Notes under the pieces: generated by a model
The model's input: the letters and a program-made list of their open reading frames with translations, nothing else
Told to the model about the DNA's origin: nothing
Database searches by the model: none
Assembly (NCBI GenBank): GCA_020633555.1
Contig: JACKDL010000034.1
Span: 1-59,865, forward strand
DNA from: Myxococcales bacterium
GTDB lineage: Bacteria; Myxococcota_A; Bradymonadia; UBA7976; UBA1532
DNA length: 59,865 nucleotides
Direction of reading: 5' to 3'
In this document: positions 1-12,856 of the stretch, piece after piece
Position numbering within the stretch: the first letter of the stretch is position 1
Layout of the letters: every line of letters begins with the position of its first letter
Made by a program: the position numbers and the translations under genes

Positions 1-1221
1 GATCTGCTGGCCAGCGCCGCCGCCCTGCCGGCGCGCGCGGCCGCACCGCAGGCGGCGCCCACGCCCGCCCCGCAGGTGCAGGCCACCCCCGCGCCCACCC
101 CCGCCCCGTTTGGCGAAGCCCCGGTCTTCGAGCCGCCCACGACGCCGCTGCCTCGGCTGCCGGCGGGCGTGGATCCCACGCCGGCGCCGCCCGTGCGCAC
201 CGCCACGCCCCTGCCCGGGGTGCTGCACCACGAGGCCCACTTCGAGGAGGCCTCGCTGTCCGATGAGGCGCCGTCGGAGCAGGCGCCGCCCGAGGCGTCG
301 CTGGCCGCAGAGGCCTCGCTCGTCGATCACGCCCACGAGCAGGCCTTCTTCGACGCCGAGCACGATCCCCACCACGACCTGTACGGCGACGAGCTGGCGC
401 ACGAGCCCATCCCGAAGGCGGCCTGGCTGGCCATCGGGCTGCTGGCGGTGGCCATCCTGGGCGGCGGGGCCTACTTCGGGCTGCGGGACACCATCGAGCC
501 CATGCCCGAGGTGAAGGACGCGGTGGACAGCCGCTGGCACACCAAGGTGCTGGAGCAACGGCCGAAGCTGGCGGGGGTGGCGCCCATCTCGGCGAGCTGG
601 CGCCTGCCGGACGGCCCGGCGGCGCCCCCGTCGCAGGCGGCGCCCCCCTCGGCGCCCGCGTCGGCGGCCCCGGCCGAGGCGCCCACCGAAGCACCCACCG
701 AGGCGCCCACCGAAGCGCCCGAGAAGGCGGACGACGCGCCCGCGCCAGCCGACAAGCCCGAGCAGGCAGCCGACAAGCCCGCGAAGGCCGGCGACAAGCC
801 CGAGAGAGCCGTGGCCGAGGCGCCCGATCCCGTCGACGCGCTGAAGGCGGCGCCGGCCCCCGCGGGCGACTTCGACAAGGCGCTGGCCGAGGGCCTGGCC
901 CACCACAAAGCGCGGCGCTATGCCAAGGCGGCCAAGGCCTTCGAGTCGGCGCTGGCGGCGCGGCCCAACAGCGATCTTGCGCTGGTCGCGGCGGCGAAGA
1001 CCTACCTGATGACCGGCGAGGACGGCAAAGCGCTGAAGGCCGCCCAGCAGGCGGCGAAGGCCAACCAGAACAACGCCGACGCCCACCTGATCATCGGCAA
1101 CGTGCACCAGGAGCGGGGCGAGAAGGAGGCCGCCATCGAGGCCTACAACCGCTACCTGAAGCTCGCCCCCACCGGCGAGTACGCCCGCGAGCTCGAGGCG
1201 GTGCTCGAGACCCTGAAGTGA
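1..1221 (+). CDS. Membrane-anchored TPR protein, C-terminal part (5' end outside window)
   Basis: The reading frame is open from the first base, so the start lies upstream. An internal GTG at 76 is in frame but has no claim to be the true start. Counted from base 1, a Pro/Ala/Glu-rich stretch precedes one hydrophobic segment (about residues 139-161, AWLAIGLLAVAILGGG core). A second low-complexity region follows with four EAPT units and several DKP units. About three TPR units then run to the C-terminus (about residues 290-400). This suggests a single-pass protein with a TPR domain on one side of the membrane acting as a protein-interaction scaffold. The missing N-terminus could carry a zinc ribbon or another signalling domain, as in many myxobacterial proteins of this shape, but that is a guess. 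The stop overlaps the GTG start of tsaD by four bases, so the two are probably cotranscribed. Confidence 0.8.
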   Translation, partial: DLLASAAALPARAAAPQAAPTPAPQVQATPAPTPAPFGEAPVFEPPTTPLPRLPAGVDPTPAPPVRTATPLPGVLHHEAHFEEASLSDEAPSEQAPPEASLAAEASLVDHAHEQAFFDAEHDPHHDLYGDELAHEPIPKAAWLAIGLLAVAILGGGAYFGLRDTIEPMPEVKDAVDSRWHTKVLEQRPKLAGVAPISASWRLPDGPAAPPSQAAPPSAPASAAPAEAPTEAPTEAPTEAPEKADDAPAPADKPEQAADKPAKAGDKPERAVAEAPDPVDALKAAPAPAGDFDKALAEGLAHHKARRYAKAAKAFESALAARPNSDLALVAAAKTYLMTGEDGKALKAAQQAAKANQNNADAHLIIGNVHQERGEKEAAIEAYNRYLKLAPTGEYARELEAVLETLK

Positions 1222-2255
1222 AGATCCTGGCCATCGAGTCGAGCTGCGACGAGACCGCCGCGGCGGTGGTGGAGGACGGCCACCGGGTGCTGGGCGAGGC
1301 CGTGGCCACCCAGGTGGACATCCACCGCAAGTACGGCGGCGTGGTGCCCGAGCTGGCCAGCCGCAACCACGTGGTGGACATCGTGCCCATCGTCGAGCAG
1401 TGCCTGGCGGACGCCGGCCTGACGGGGCCCGCGCTGGACGCTGTGGCGGTGACCCGCGGGCCGGGGCTGGTGGGCGCGCTGCTGGTGGGGCTGCAGGTGG
1501 CCAAGGGCCTGGCGTACGCCTGGGACAAGCCGCTGATCCCCGTGCACCACCTGGCGGGGCACCTGCACGCGGTGTTCCTGCACCGGCCCGACGAGCCGCG
1601 GCCGCCGGGCCCGGCCTTCCCCCACGTGGCGCTGGCGGTGAGCGGCGGCCACACGGCGCTGTACCTGGTGCGGGCGCCGGGGCGGGCGACCATGATCGCC
1701 AACACCCGCGATGACGCCGCCGGCGAGGCCTTCGACAAGGTGGCCCGCATGCTGGGGCTGGGCTACCCGGGCGGGCCGGTGGTGGATCGCATGGCCGCCG
1801 GGGGCGACGCCAAGGCCCACCGCTTCACCCGGCCGCTGTTCAAGGACGGCAGCATGGACTTCAGCTTCTCGGGGCTGAAGACGGCCGTGCGCACGGTGAT
1901 CCGCAAGGGCGAGGCCCTGCCCGAGGGGCAGGCGCTGACGGATCTGCTGGCCAGCTTCCAGGCCGCGGTGGCCGACCAGCTCATCGACCGGACGGTGAAG
2001 GCCGCCCGGCGCCACAAGGTGCGCGACGTGGCGCTGGTGGGCGGCGTGGCGGCCAACTCGACTTTGCGCGAGGGGCTGCGGGCCGCCCTGGCGGACCGGG
2101 GCATGGCGCTGCACGTGCCGCCCCGGCGCTGGTGCACCGACAACGCCGCGATGATCGCCGGCGCGGCCTTCGCCGAGGTCGAGGGGCTGGGCGCCCACCA
2201 CGTCCCCGCCGATCGGCGGCTGAACGCCACGGGGTCCTGGCCGCTGCCGGCTTGA
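1218..2255 (+). CDS. tsaD: tRNA N6-adenosine threonylcarbamoyltransferase TsaD
   Basis: TsaD transfers the threonylcarbamoyl group from threonylcarbamoyl-AMP to A37 of tRNAs that read ANN codons, working in the cytoplasm with TsaB and TsaE. The 345-residue length matches the family. The N-terminal IESSCDET motif, the HxxxH iron-binding pair (H111 and H115 in VHHLAGHLHA), AVSGGHT, the GEAFDKVARMLGL segment and the C-terminal DNAAMIAGA are all present. The GTG start overlaps the TGA of the preceding TPR gene (GTGA). No tsaB, tsaE or rpsU is nearby, so this essential translation gene sits at the front of a signalling cluster, probably by chance of gene order. Identification is secure. Confidence 0.97.
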   Translation: MKILAIESSCDETAAAVVEDGHRVLGEAVATQVDIHRKYGGVVPELASRNHVVDIVPIVEQCLADAGLTGPALDAVAVTRGPGLVGALLVGLQVAKGLAYAWDKPLIPVHHLAGHLHAVFLHRPDEPRPPGPAFPHVALAVSGGHTALYLVRAPGRATMIANTRDDAAGEAFDKVARMLGLGYPGGPVVDRMAAGGDAKAHRFTRPLFKDGSMDFSFSGLKTAVRTVIRKGEALPEGQALTDLLASFQAAVADQLIDRTVKAARRHKVRDVALVGGVAANSTLREGLRAALADRGMALHVPPRRWCTDNAAMIAGAAFAEVEGLGAHHVPADRRLNATGSWPLPA

Positions 2256-2288
2256 CCCGCCGGGCGGCGGCTGGCTCACTCCACCCAC

Positions 2289-3482
<1,194 letters not shown>

Positions 3483-3490
3483 ACGCCAAG

Positions 3491-6400
3491 GTGGGCGAGA
3501 AGCGGCGCACGCTGCAGCAGGTGGCGGGCCCGGGGCGCCGCGTGGCCGTGCTGCCCGACGGCCCGGCCTGGCGGCTGCACCTGGCGCTGCTGGCGCAACG
3601 GGCCCTCGCCACCGAGGGGCGCGCCGCGGCCCGGCTGCACCACCAGCGCGGGCAGATCTTCGAGCAGGAGCTGGCGGATCCCTTGCGGGCGGGCCAGGCC
3701 TGGGCGGCGGCGCTGGCCGCCGATCCCGACTTCGGCCCGGCGCGGCTGGCGGCCCGGCACCTGGCTTTGGAGCTGGCGGATGACGCGCGCCTGGCGGCCC
3801 TGCTCGAGGCCGGCGCCGCCGACGACGAGGATCGGGTGTTCCACGCCGCGGTGTGGGGCCTGCGCTGGCCCACGCCCAGCCGCGTGGTGGAGGCCCTGGC
3901 CGACGCGGGCGACGGCCCCGAGGTGGTGGCGCTGGGGCTGTTGACGCTGCCTTGCACGGCGCGGCGCCTGTGGCTGGAGGCCCGCGCCGAGGCGCTGCCC
4001 CCGGTGGCCCAGGAGGTGCTGGCCGCCGCCCGGATGGACGCGGGGGCCCCACCCGGCGTGGCCCTGGACGCCCTGGCAGCCCAGCACCCGCTGGCGGCCT
4101 GGCTGGCGGTGGAGGCGACGGCCGGCGGGGACGCCACCGCCCAGGCGCAGGCACTGGCAGCCCTGGCCCAGCACGCCGAGGGCCCCACCGCGGCCGCCCT
4201 GTGGTTCCTGGTGGCCGAGCGGCTGCCGCCCCCGGCCGACGCCGCCTACGCGCGGGCCGCCGAGGGCTCGCTGGACGACGTGATCGCCCTGCTGCAGGTG
4301 CTGCGCGCGCCGGCGGGGCCCGCCCGGGCGCAGGCGGTGGCGAGCTGTCGGCTGGAGGATCCCACCCTGCAGGCGGTGCTGGCCCTGCGGCTGGCCCTGG
4401 CCCGGGAGCAGGCGGGCGACGCCGACGGCGCCTGGCACGCGGCCCAGTACGCCTGGCGGCTGCGGCCGACGCTGGCGGGCCCACACCTGGCCCGGGCGGC
4501 GCGGGCGCAGGGGGCCCTGGGGGACTGGGCGGCGCTGACGGCCGAGGGCCCGCCGCCGGCCGACGCCACGGAGCGCTTCGTGCGCGCGTGCCTGCTGGAG
4601 CATGGCCTGGGGGACGCGGCCGCGGCCCGCGCGGTGCTGGGCGAGCCGGGGGAGCTGGGGGCCTCGCTGCCGGCGCTGCGCGCGGCCCAGCGGCTGGCCA
4701 CCCCCGACGACTGCCGCGCCCTGCAGGTGGAGGCCCGGGGCGCCCGCGCCGAGCGCCAGGGCGACCTGTACCTGCAGGTGGCCCGCGCCTACCTGGCCCA
4801 GCCGGACGGCCTGGACAAGGCGCTGACCTACCTGTTCTGGGTGCTGGACGCCGATCCCGACCACCCCACGGCCTTGCGGCTGGCGGTACAGGCCTGCCAG
4901 GCCGCCGGCCGCATCGGCCCGCTGGCCGAGGTGCTCACCCGCTGGCTGGCGCTGGTGCAGGCCCCCGCCGACCGGGTGCCGGCCCTGCAGGCCATGGCCG
5001 ATCTCTTCGAGCGCACGGGCCAGCCCGCCGGCGACGCGGCGGATCTGCTGGCCGAGGCCTTCGCCCTGGCCCCCGACACCCCGGGCCTGGCGGCGGATCT
5101 GGAGCGCACCCTGGCGGCGGCGGGGCGGGTCGAGGCCCTGGCCGATCTGTACCGCAGCCGGATGCACGGGGCGCCCGACGGGCCCAGCAAGGCCAGCCTG
5201 GGCCTGCGGCTGGGCCTCTTGCTCGAGAGCCACCTGGCCGACGCCGCCGCGGCGGCCGAGGCGTACGCCGCCGCGCTGGCCGCGGGCCCCGATCCCGACA
5301 CCCGCGCGCGGCTCGAAGGGGCGCTGGCGCGGGTGCGGCCGGACGAGACCGAGGAGCACACGCTCACCGACGTGGGCGGGGGCGGTCCGGAGTTCGACGT
5401 GCCCCTGACCGATCCCGGCGAGCAGCCCGGATCGGCCGCCGAGGAGTTCGAGGCCCTGCTCACCCGGCACTCCCAGGTCACCCAGACCCTGGACCTGCCG
5501 CCGCTGGCGCCGCCGGCGCCGCTGCCTCAGATCGAGCGGGGGGCCGCGGCCCCGCCCGAGGATGAGTCGTGGTCGGCCGAGCCCCCGGCCCCGCAGGCGA
5601 GCGTCACCGACAGCCTGAGCGAGTTCCTGGGAGAGGAGGTCAGCCGGCCCGCCGAGGCGGATCCGGCCCGGGCTGCCGTGCGCCGGCGGCTGGCCAACAC
5701 CCGGGCCCGCGCCAGCGGCGGGGTGGCCTGGCCGGGCCGCGAGCTCTCCACCGTGGACGCGGCTGTGGCGGCGCTGGAGGCCGCCGAGGATCCCACGGGC
5801 CGCTTCGAGGCGGCCTGCGCCCTGGGGCGGGCCTACGAGGCGGCCGGAGACGCCCAGTCGGCGCTGCGGGCCTGGCGCGAGGCGCTGGCCTGGCAGGCGG
5901 GCGCGCCCGAGCCCGAGCGGCACCTGGAGGCTTTGTACCGGCAGACGGGCGCCCGGCTGCCCCTGGCCGAGCTGCTGGCCGGGCAGGCGCACCGGACGGC
6001 CGATCCGGCCCGGCGCCGGGCGGTGCTGGTGGAGGTGGCCCGCATCCACGCCGAGGATCTGGGCGATCCCGGCGCCGCCGTCGACCACCTGCGCGAGGCG
6101 CTGGCGGCAGGCGGCCCCGATCCCGCCCTGGCCCACGCCTTGGCCGAGCACCTGCGGGCCTGCCAGCGCTGGCCGGAGTACCTGGAGGCGCTGGCAGCGG
6201 CGGGCCGCACGGCCCCCGATCCCGACGACCCCGAGTGGACCCTGCAGGTGGGGCGGATTCACCTGTACGAGCGGCGCGACGCGGCCGCGGCCCTGCCCTA
6301 CGTGGTGGCCGCGGCGCGGGCCCTGCCCGACCGGGTGGACGTGGCCGCCGACGTGGCCGAGGCCCGCGCCGAGCTGGGCCAGGTGGACGCGGCCGTGGCC

Positions 6401-9400
6401 CTGCTGGAGCAGTGCCTGGCGGGGCTGGTGGGCCGGGGCTGGGCGTCGCAGCGGGCCACGCTGGCGCAGCGGCTCGCCCGCCTGCTGGAGCGAGCGGACG
6501 GCGATCCCGAGCGGGCCCGGGCCGCCTGGCGCGCCGCCATCGAGGACGGCGTGCGCGAGCCGGCGGTGCTGGACCGCTGCGAGCGCCTGGCCACCCAGGC
6601 CCACGACTGGGACACCCTGGCGGTGGTGCTGCAGGCGGCCCTGGACGAGGCCGAGGCCCGGCGCGCGCCGGCGAGCGAGCAGCGCGACCTGGCGGTGCGC
6701 CTGGGGCACGTGCTGCACCGGCGCCTGGACCGCCCGCGCGAGGCTGCCGAGGCCTACGCCCGCGGCTACGCCCTGGACCCCAGCGACGAGCAGGTGTTCC
6801 GCGCCGCCCGCGGCCTGGCCGAGCGGCTGGGGCTGACGGCGGTGCAGGTGCCGCTGTACCGCACCTGGCTGGCCCATGCGGCCCCCGAGGCCCCGGAGCG
6901 CCTGGGGGTGGGGCTGGCGCTGGTGACCGCGCTGGAGGAGAGCGAGGCGCCCGACGAGGCCGTGGCCGAGGTCGAGGCGCTGGCCGCCGACTTCCCCACG
7001 GTGCCCGCGGTGGCCAACGCCCGGGAGCGGGTGCTGCGGGCCGCCGGCCGCTGGGACACCCTGGCGCAGCTCTACCGGGTGGGCGTGCTGGAGGCCCCCA
7101 ACGACGAGGTGCGCGCCGAGCGGCTGCAGCGGCTGGCCCACGCCGAGGAGGTGGGCCTGCGGGATCTGGCCGCCGCCACGGCCACCTGGCGGCAGGTGCT
7201 GGCGCTGGCCCCCGAGCACGCCCGCGCCCTGGCCGCCATCGCGCGCCTGCTGGAGGCGCAGAAGGCCTGGCCCGGCCTGCTGGAGGTGTCGGCCGCCCAG
7301 CTCGCGGTGACCCCCGAGCCCCGCCGCCGCGCGCAGGTGCTGTTTCGCATGGGCAGCCTGCTGGAGACCAAGCTGGGCGACCTGGCCGCCGCCGCCGAGC
7401 GCTACCGCGAGGCGGTGGCCGCCGATCCGCGCTGCTTCCCCGCCCTCCACGGCCTGCGGGACCTGGCCGCCCAGGCGGGCGACTGGGCGGCGGTCATCGA
7501 GAACCTGCGGGTGGAGCTGGGCCTGTGGGACGACCCCAAGGAGCGGGCCGCCGTGCTGGCCCGCATCGGCGAGATCGAGGCCCGCAGACGCCACGATCAG
7601 GCCGCCGCCCTGGCCAGCTACCGCGAGGCGCTGGCCACGTGGCCCGAGAGCGTGCCCGCCGCCCGCTACCTGGCGGACCGGGCCTTCGCCGAGGGGCGCC
7701 ACGCCGACGCCGCGCCCCTGTTCCAGATGTTGTGCAACCAGAAGCTGGAGAAGTGGCCCCGGGGCGACCGCGCCGATCTGTTCTGCAAGCGGGGCGTCAC
7801 CGCCCACCGCCTGGGGCGCAGCCGCGAGGCCATGGAGGCGCTGAAGATCGCGCTGGAGTTCGATCCGGCCCACCTGGACGCCCTGGAGGGGCTCATCGAC
7901 GCCGCCGGTGAGCCGCCGCTGGAGGAGGATCGCGCCGCGGTGGACGGGGCCCTGGCCGCCGCCCGCGCCGCCGCCCCCGCCGAGGCCGCCGCGCTGGCCC
8001 ACCTGGATCGGCTGACGGGCCGGGCCTTGGAGCGCCGCTTCGCCCTGGAGCCTGCGGCCGAAGCGTACGCCCGGGCCGCCGCCGCCCAGCCGGCGGATCT
8101 GGCCATGCTGGCCCCGCTGGTGGCCCTGCACGTCACCTGGCGCGCCTGGCCCGAGGCCGCCGCCGCGCTGCGGGCCTTCAGCGACCGGTACGCCCCCGCC
8201 GCGGTGGAGGACGCTGACGCCCGCCACCGCTGCGTCGAGGCCTTGATGCGCGAAGGCGCGCTGTGGACGGATCTGGCGGGCGAGCCCGCCCGGGGCGCGG
8301 CCTGCTTCAAGCGGGTGCGCGTGCTGGCCCCGGAGCGCCACGACGCCGCCTGGCGGCAGGCCGAGTGCCACGTGCTGCAGGGCGACTTCGCCGAGGCCCG
8401 CCGGCTGATGCGCGCCGTGCTGGCGCCCACCCGCGCCATCCCACCCGCCGATCACGCGCAGGCCCTGTTCTACCTGGGGCGCATCGAGGCGCTGGGCTTC
8501 GGCGACGAGGCCGAGGCCGAGCGGCAGTACCGCCGGGCGCTGGACGTGGATCCGCGCCACGCGGGCGCCCTGCTGGCGCTGCTGAAGGGGCTGGACGCCC
8601 GGGGGGACGCCGAGGGCCTGGCCAAGGCGCTGGCCCGGGGCCGCAGCCGCATCGAGGCGGTGCCCGAGGGGCCCGCCGCCGCCGCCCTGCGCACCTTCGC
8701 CGCCGGCCTGCACCTGCGGGAGGGCGAGCTGGCCAGCGCCCGGGCCCTGCTGGATCCCATGGCCTCGGGCCACGGCCCCGGCTTCCGCGCGGCCCGGTTC
8801 GCCCTGGTGCAGATCCACGAGCGCGCGGGCGACGGCCGCGGCGCCCTGCGGCCCCTGCTGACCCTGCTGGACGACGACGTCACCGACGTGGACGCCCTGC
8901 AGACGCTGGCCGAGCTGCTGGCCCGCCAGGGCGACCCCGAGCGCCGCTTCCAGGTGCTGAGCGTGCTGGCCCTGTTCCGGGCCTTGGACGCCGATCAGCG
9001 CGCCGAGCTGGACCGACTGGCCCAGGGGGCCCGCAAGCGCCACGAGCGGCCCCGGCCGCTGCCCGATGACGTGCTGGCCCACCAGGTGGTGCACCCGTCC
9101 TTCAACAGCCCGCTGGTGCGCCTGGCGGGGCTGTGCGCGCCCCAGCTCGCCGCCCGCTTCGACCCTGGCCCGCGCCCGATCCTGGGCCCCGACACGGCGG
9201 TCACCCGCCGGCACCCGTTCGCGTTCCGGCTGCGGGCCCTGCAGGTGCTGCTGGGCGTGGACCGCTTCCAGCTCCACTTCGAGCCGGCCTATGGCGAGCC
9301 GGTGGGGGTGTGGCCCGGCGATCCCGCGCTGGTGGTGCTGGGCGGCCCGGCCCTGGAGGCCCCACCGGCCGAGCAGGTGGGCCACGTGGCGCGGGCGCTG

Positions 9401-9862
9401 TTCTACGTGCGCAGCGGCCTGGCGGGCCTGTTCAACCTGGGCTACCGCCGCCGGCTCGCCCTGTTCGGCACGCTGGACGCCCTGTTCGTGCCGGGCGCCG
9501 CCGAGATGGACGCCGCGCAGGCGCTCATCGACGCCGTGCCCGACGCCGTCGCGGCCGAGATCAAGCGGGTGGTGGACGCCACCGGGCGCATGACCCTGCC
9601 CACGGCCTTCACGGGCGAGGCGGTGATGGCGGGCGTGAGCGCCAGCGCCGATCGCGCCAGCCTGCTGGCGGGTGGCGAGCTGCGCGCCGCGGCCGAGGGC
9701 CTGCTGCGCACCGCCGAGAGCGGCGCCGACGTGCCCGAGGGCGACGATCTGACCTGGGCGGTGCGCAGCGCGCCCCGCCTGCGGGATCTGGTGAAGTTCG
9801 CGCTGTCCGAGGCTTACGGGCAGGCCCGGCACGCCACCGATCTGGCGATCCCGCGCGATTGA
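3491..9862 (+). CDS. Giant tetratricopeptide-repeat protein (~2120 residues)
   Basis: The protein consists almost entirely of helical repeats of TPR/HAT type. Repeated units such as AAEAYARGYALDPSDEQ, AAERYREAVAADPRCFP and AERQYRRALDVDPRHAG are spread from end to end. A non-repeat acidic linker around residues 620-720 (LTDVGGGGPEFDVPLTDPGE and similar) splits it into two superhelices. The last ~270 residues are a distinct non-TPR domain ending in VKFALSEAYGQARHA. No signal peptide or membrane segment is visible, so it is predicted to be cytoplasmic. The frame is open upstream inside the kinase gene. The start is GTG 3491, or TTG 3479, which overlaps the kinase stop and has a G-rich stretch about 4 bases upstream. 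Position between a kinase and a STAS gene suggests a scaffold for this signalling module. No specific function can be assigned. Confidence 0.88.
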   Translation: MGEKRRTLQQVAGPGRRVAVLPDGPAWRLHLALLAQRALATEGRAAARLHHQRGQIFEQELADPLRAGQAWAAALAADPDFGPARLAARHLALELADDARLAALLEAGAADDEDRVFHAAVWGLRWPTPSRVVEALADAGDGPEVVALGLLTLPCTARRLWLEARAEALPPVAQEVLAAARMDAGAPPGVALDALAAQHPLAAWLAVEATAGGDATAQAQALAALAQHAEGPTAAALWFLVAERLPPPADAAYARAAEGSLDDVIALLQVLRAPAGPARAQAVASCRLEDPTLQAVLALRLALAREQAGDADGAWHAAQYAWRLRPTLAGPHLARAARAQGALGDWAALTAEGPPPADATERFVRACLLEHGLGDAAAARAVLGEPGELGASLPALRAAQRLATPDDCRALQVEARGARAERQGDLYLQVARAYLAQPDGLDKALTYLFWVLDADPDHPTALRLAVQACQAAGRIGPLAEVLTRWLALVQAPADRVPALQAMADLFERTGQPAGDAADLLAEAFALAPDTPGLAADLERTLAAAGRVEALADLYRSRMHGAPDGPSKASLGLRLGLLLESHLADAAAAAEAYAAALAAGPDPDTRARLEGALARVRPDETEEHTLTDVGGGGPEFDVPLTDPGEQPGSAAEEFEALLTRHSQVTQTLDLPPLAPPAPLPQIERGAAAPPEDESWSAEPPAPQASVTDSLSEFLGEEVSRPAEADPARAAVRRRLANTRARASGGVAWPGRELSTVDAAVAALEAAEDPTGRFEAACALGRAYEAAGDAQSALRAWREALAWQAGAPEPERHLEALYRQTGARLPLAELLAGQAHRTADPARRRAVLVEVARIHAEDLGDPGAAVDHLREALAAGGPDPALAHALAEHLRACQRWPEYLEALAAAGRTAPDPDDPEWTLQVGRIHLYERRDAAAALPYVVAAARALPDRVDVAADVAEARAELGQVDAAVALLEQCLAGLVGRGWASQRATLAQRLARLLERADGDPERARAAWRAAIEDGVREPAVLDRCERLATQAHDWDTLAVVLQAALDEAEARRAPASEQRDLAVRLGHVLHRRLDRPREAAEAYARGYALDPSDEQVFRAARGLAERLGLTAVQVPLYRTWLAHAAPEAPERLGVGLALVTALEESEAPDEAVAEVEALAADFPTVPAVANARERVLRAAGRWDTLAQLYRVGVLEAPNDEVRAERLQRLAHAEEVGLRDLAAATATWRQVLALAPEHARALAAIARLLEAQKAWPGLLEVSAAQLAVTPEPRRRAQVLFRMGSLLETKLGDLAAAAERYREAVAADPRCFPALHGLRDLAAQAGDWAAVIENLRVELGLWDDPKERAAVLARIGEIEARRRHDQAAALASYREALATWPESVPAARYLADRAFAEGRHADAAPLFQMLCNQKLEKWPRGDRADLFCKRGVTAHRLGRSREAMEALKIALEFDPAHLDALEGLIDAAGEPPLEEDRAAVDGALAAARAAAPAEAAALAHLDRLTGRALERRFALEPAAEAYARAAAAQPADLAMLAPLVALHVTWRAWPEAAAALRAFSDRYAPAAVEDADARHRCVEALMREGALWTDLAGEPARGAACFKRVRVLAPERHDAAWRQAECHVLQGDFAEARRLMRAVLAPTRAIPPADHAQALFYLGRIEALGFGDEAEAERQYRRALDVDPRHAGALLALLKGLDARGDAEGLAKALARGRSRIEAVPEGPAAAALRTFAAGLHLREGELASARALLDPMASGHGPGFRAARFALVQIHERAGDGRGALRPLLTLLDDDVTDVDALQTLAELLARQGDPERRFQVLSVLALFRALDADQRAELDRLAQGARKRHERPRPLPDDVLAHQVVHPSFNSPLVRLAGLCAPQLAARFDPGPRPILGPDTAVTRRHPFAFRLRALQVLLGVDRFQLHFEPAYGEPVGVWPGDPALVVLGGPALEAPPAEQVGHVARALFYVRSGLAGLFNLGYRRRLALFGTLDALFVPGAAEMDAAQALIDAVPDAVAAEIKRVVDATGRMTLPTAFTGEAVMAGVSASADRASLLAGGELRAAAEGLLRTAESGADVPEGDDLTWAVRSAPRLRDLVKFALSEAYGQARHATDLAIPRD

Positions 9863-9878
9863 TCGGACAGTAGCCGCG

Positions 9879-10697
9879 ATGGGGACCAAGAAGCTGGAGC
9901 TGTCGGCGCGGACCGTCGAGGACGTCACCTTCCTGAAGCTGAAGGGCGTCATCGACGAGGACAACCCGCTGGCCGGGGCGCTGAAGCGGCTCGAGGGCCG
10001 CACGGTGGTCATCGACCTGGCCGACGTGCGCCGCATCAACTCGTGCGGCGTGCGCGACTGGGTGAACTGGCTGACCGACCTGGACCGCGCCGGCAAGCAG
10101 GTGCTGCTGGTGAAGTGCAGCCCCACCATCGTCAACCAGCTCAACCTGGTGAACAACTTCATCGGCCGGGCGATGGTGAAGAGCTTCTTCGCCCCCTACT
10201 ACTGCGGCGGCTGCGACCGCGAGCAGCTCGAGCTGCTGCAGGTGGAGGACTTCGCCGGCCAGGGCCGCCCCGCCGCCCCGGCCGTGCGCGGCCGCGGCTG
10301 CACCCAGACCCCGTGCCAGATGGCCTTCGACGACATCGAGGAGGCCTACTTCGCCTTCCTGCCCCGCGGCGCCGGCCAGGTGGTGGATCAGCGGCTGGTG
10401 GCCCACATCAACGGCCTGTCGCCCACCATCCAGGAGCGCATCCGCCGGCTGGACAGCGTCGAGGAGACCAGCGGCGAGACCACCCGCAGCTCGAGCGCCC
10501 AGTACAGCCCGCTGACGGTGACCGCCACCGGGGTCAGCCTGGCCCGCGACTCGGTGAACGTGCTGGGCCCGACCGGCGCCCCCGAGGCGCCCCCGGCGCC
10601 CGGCCGCAACAAGCTCACCCTGGGCCTGACCGTGGCCGCCCTGGCGTTGGCCGGCGCCATCGCCGCCTACGTCTTCTTCGTCGCCGGGAAGTCATGA
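9879..10697 (+). CDS. Tail-anchored STAS-domain protein with Cys motifs
   Basis: Residues 5-100 form a STAS (anti-sigma-factor-antagonist) fold: VTFLKLKGVIDED, then TVVIDLADVRRINSCGVRDW. Ser55 in INSCG lies where RsbV/SpoIIAA proteins carry the phosphorylated Ser of D-S-x-G. A Cys-containing section follows (C109, C112, C141, C146), which may bind a metal. A Ser/Thr-rich region leads to a single hydrophobic segment (about 245-268) at the C-terminus. STAS proteins of this type are switched by Ser phosphorylation and dephosphorylated by PP2C phosphatases. A SpoIIE-type phosphatase is encoded two genes downstream. The last codons overlap the next start (ATGA), so cotranscription is very likely. 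No RsbW-like HATPase kinase is in the window. The upstream Ser/Thr kinase might take that role, which is inference. Confidence 0.88.
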   Translation: MGTKKLELSARTVEDVTFLKLKGVIDEDNPLAGALKRLEGRTVVIDLADVRRINSCGVRDWVNWLTDLDRAGKQVLLVKCSPTIVNQLNLVNNFIGRAMVKSFFAPYYCGGCDREQLELLQVEDFAGQGRPAAPAVRGRGCTQTPCQMAFDDIEEAYFAFLPRGAGQVVDQRLVAHINGLSPTIQERIRRLDSVEETSGETTRSSSAQYSPLTVTATGVSLARDSVNVLGPTGAPEAPPAPGRNKLTLGLTVAALALAGAIAAYVFFVAGKS

Positions 10698-11235
10698 GCG
10701 GCCCCCACGACGACGACGCCCTGGGCCGGGTGCGCGAGATCGGCGCCGCCATGGTGGATCCGTGGGTGGTGGTGGGCCCCGATCGCACGGTGCGCGCCTT
10801 CAGCCCGGCCTACCGGGCCCTGTTCGATCGGGCGCGGGCCCGCAAGCTGCTGGGCAGCGCCTGCTGCGAGCACCTGAGCCTGGGGGTGTGCCAGGGCGGG
10901 CACTGCCTGGCGAAGCGCTGCCTGGCCGAGGGCCCCCAGCGCTACGACGAGATCGATGGGCAGCTCGCCGACGAGGCCGAGCCCCGCACGCTCATCGCCA
11001 GCGCCGCGCCGGTGCAGGGCGAGGGCGAGCCGCTGGCCCTGCTGGTGCTGCGCGACGTGAGCGACGCCGCGCAGGTGCAGCGCAAGTACCGCTCGATGCT
11101 GGACGAGGCCGCGCGGGAGCGCACCCGGCTGGAGCAGACGGTGGCCCGCCGCACCAAGGAACTGAAGGACGCGCACATGGCCCTGAACCGGCTGCAGCAG
11201 GAGCTGGTGCGCTTCCGGAAGGGCCTGTTCGGCTG

Positions 11236-11236
<1 letters not shown>
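10694..11236 (+). CDS. Cys-rich PAS-domain protein with C-terminal coiled coil
   Basis: A 180-residue protein without a signal peptide. Residues 15-125 read as a PAS domain: MVDPWVVVGPDRTVRAFSPA, later LALLVLRDVSDA. It contains a dense cysteine group (C57, C58, C66, C71, C76) in place of the usual PAS helix region. This resembles the CxE..C..C pattern seen in some PAS sensors and could bind metal, Fe-S or sense redox state. Residues 125-175 are charged heptads (ERTRLEQTVARRTKELKDAH) predicted to form a coiled coil, as in histidine kinases, but no kinase domain follows. The start ATG overlaps the STAS stop, and its own stop overlaps the phosphatase start. It is probably the sensory input to the STAS/phosphatase switch. 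Confidence 0.85.
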
Positions 11237-12849
<1,613 letters not shown>

Positions 12850-12856
12850 GCCCCCT

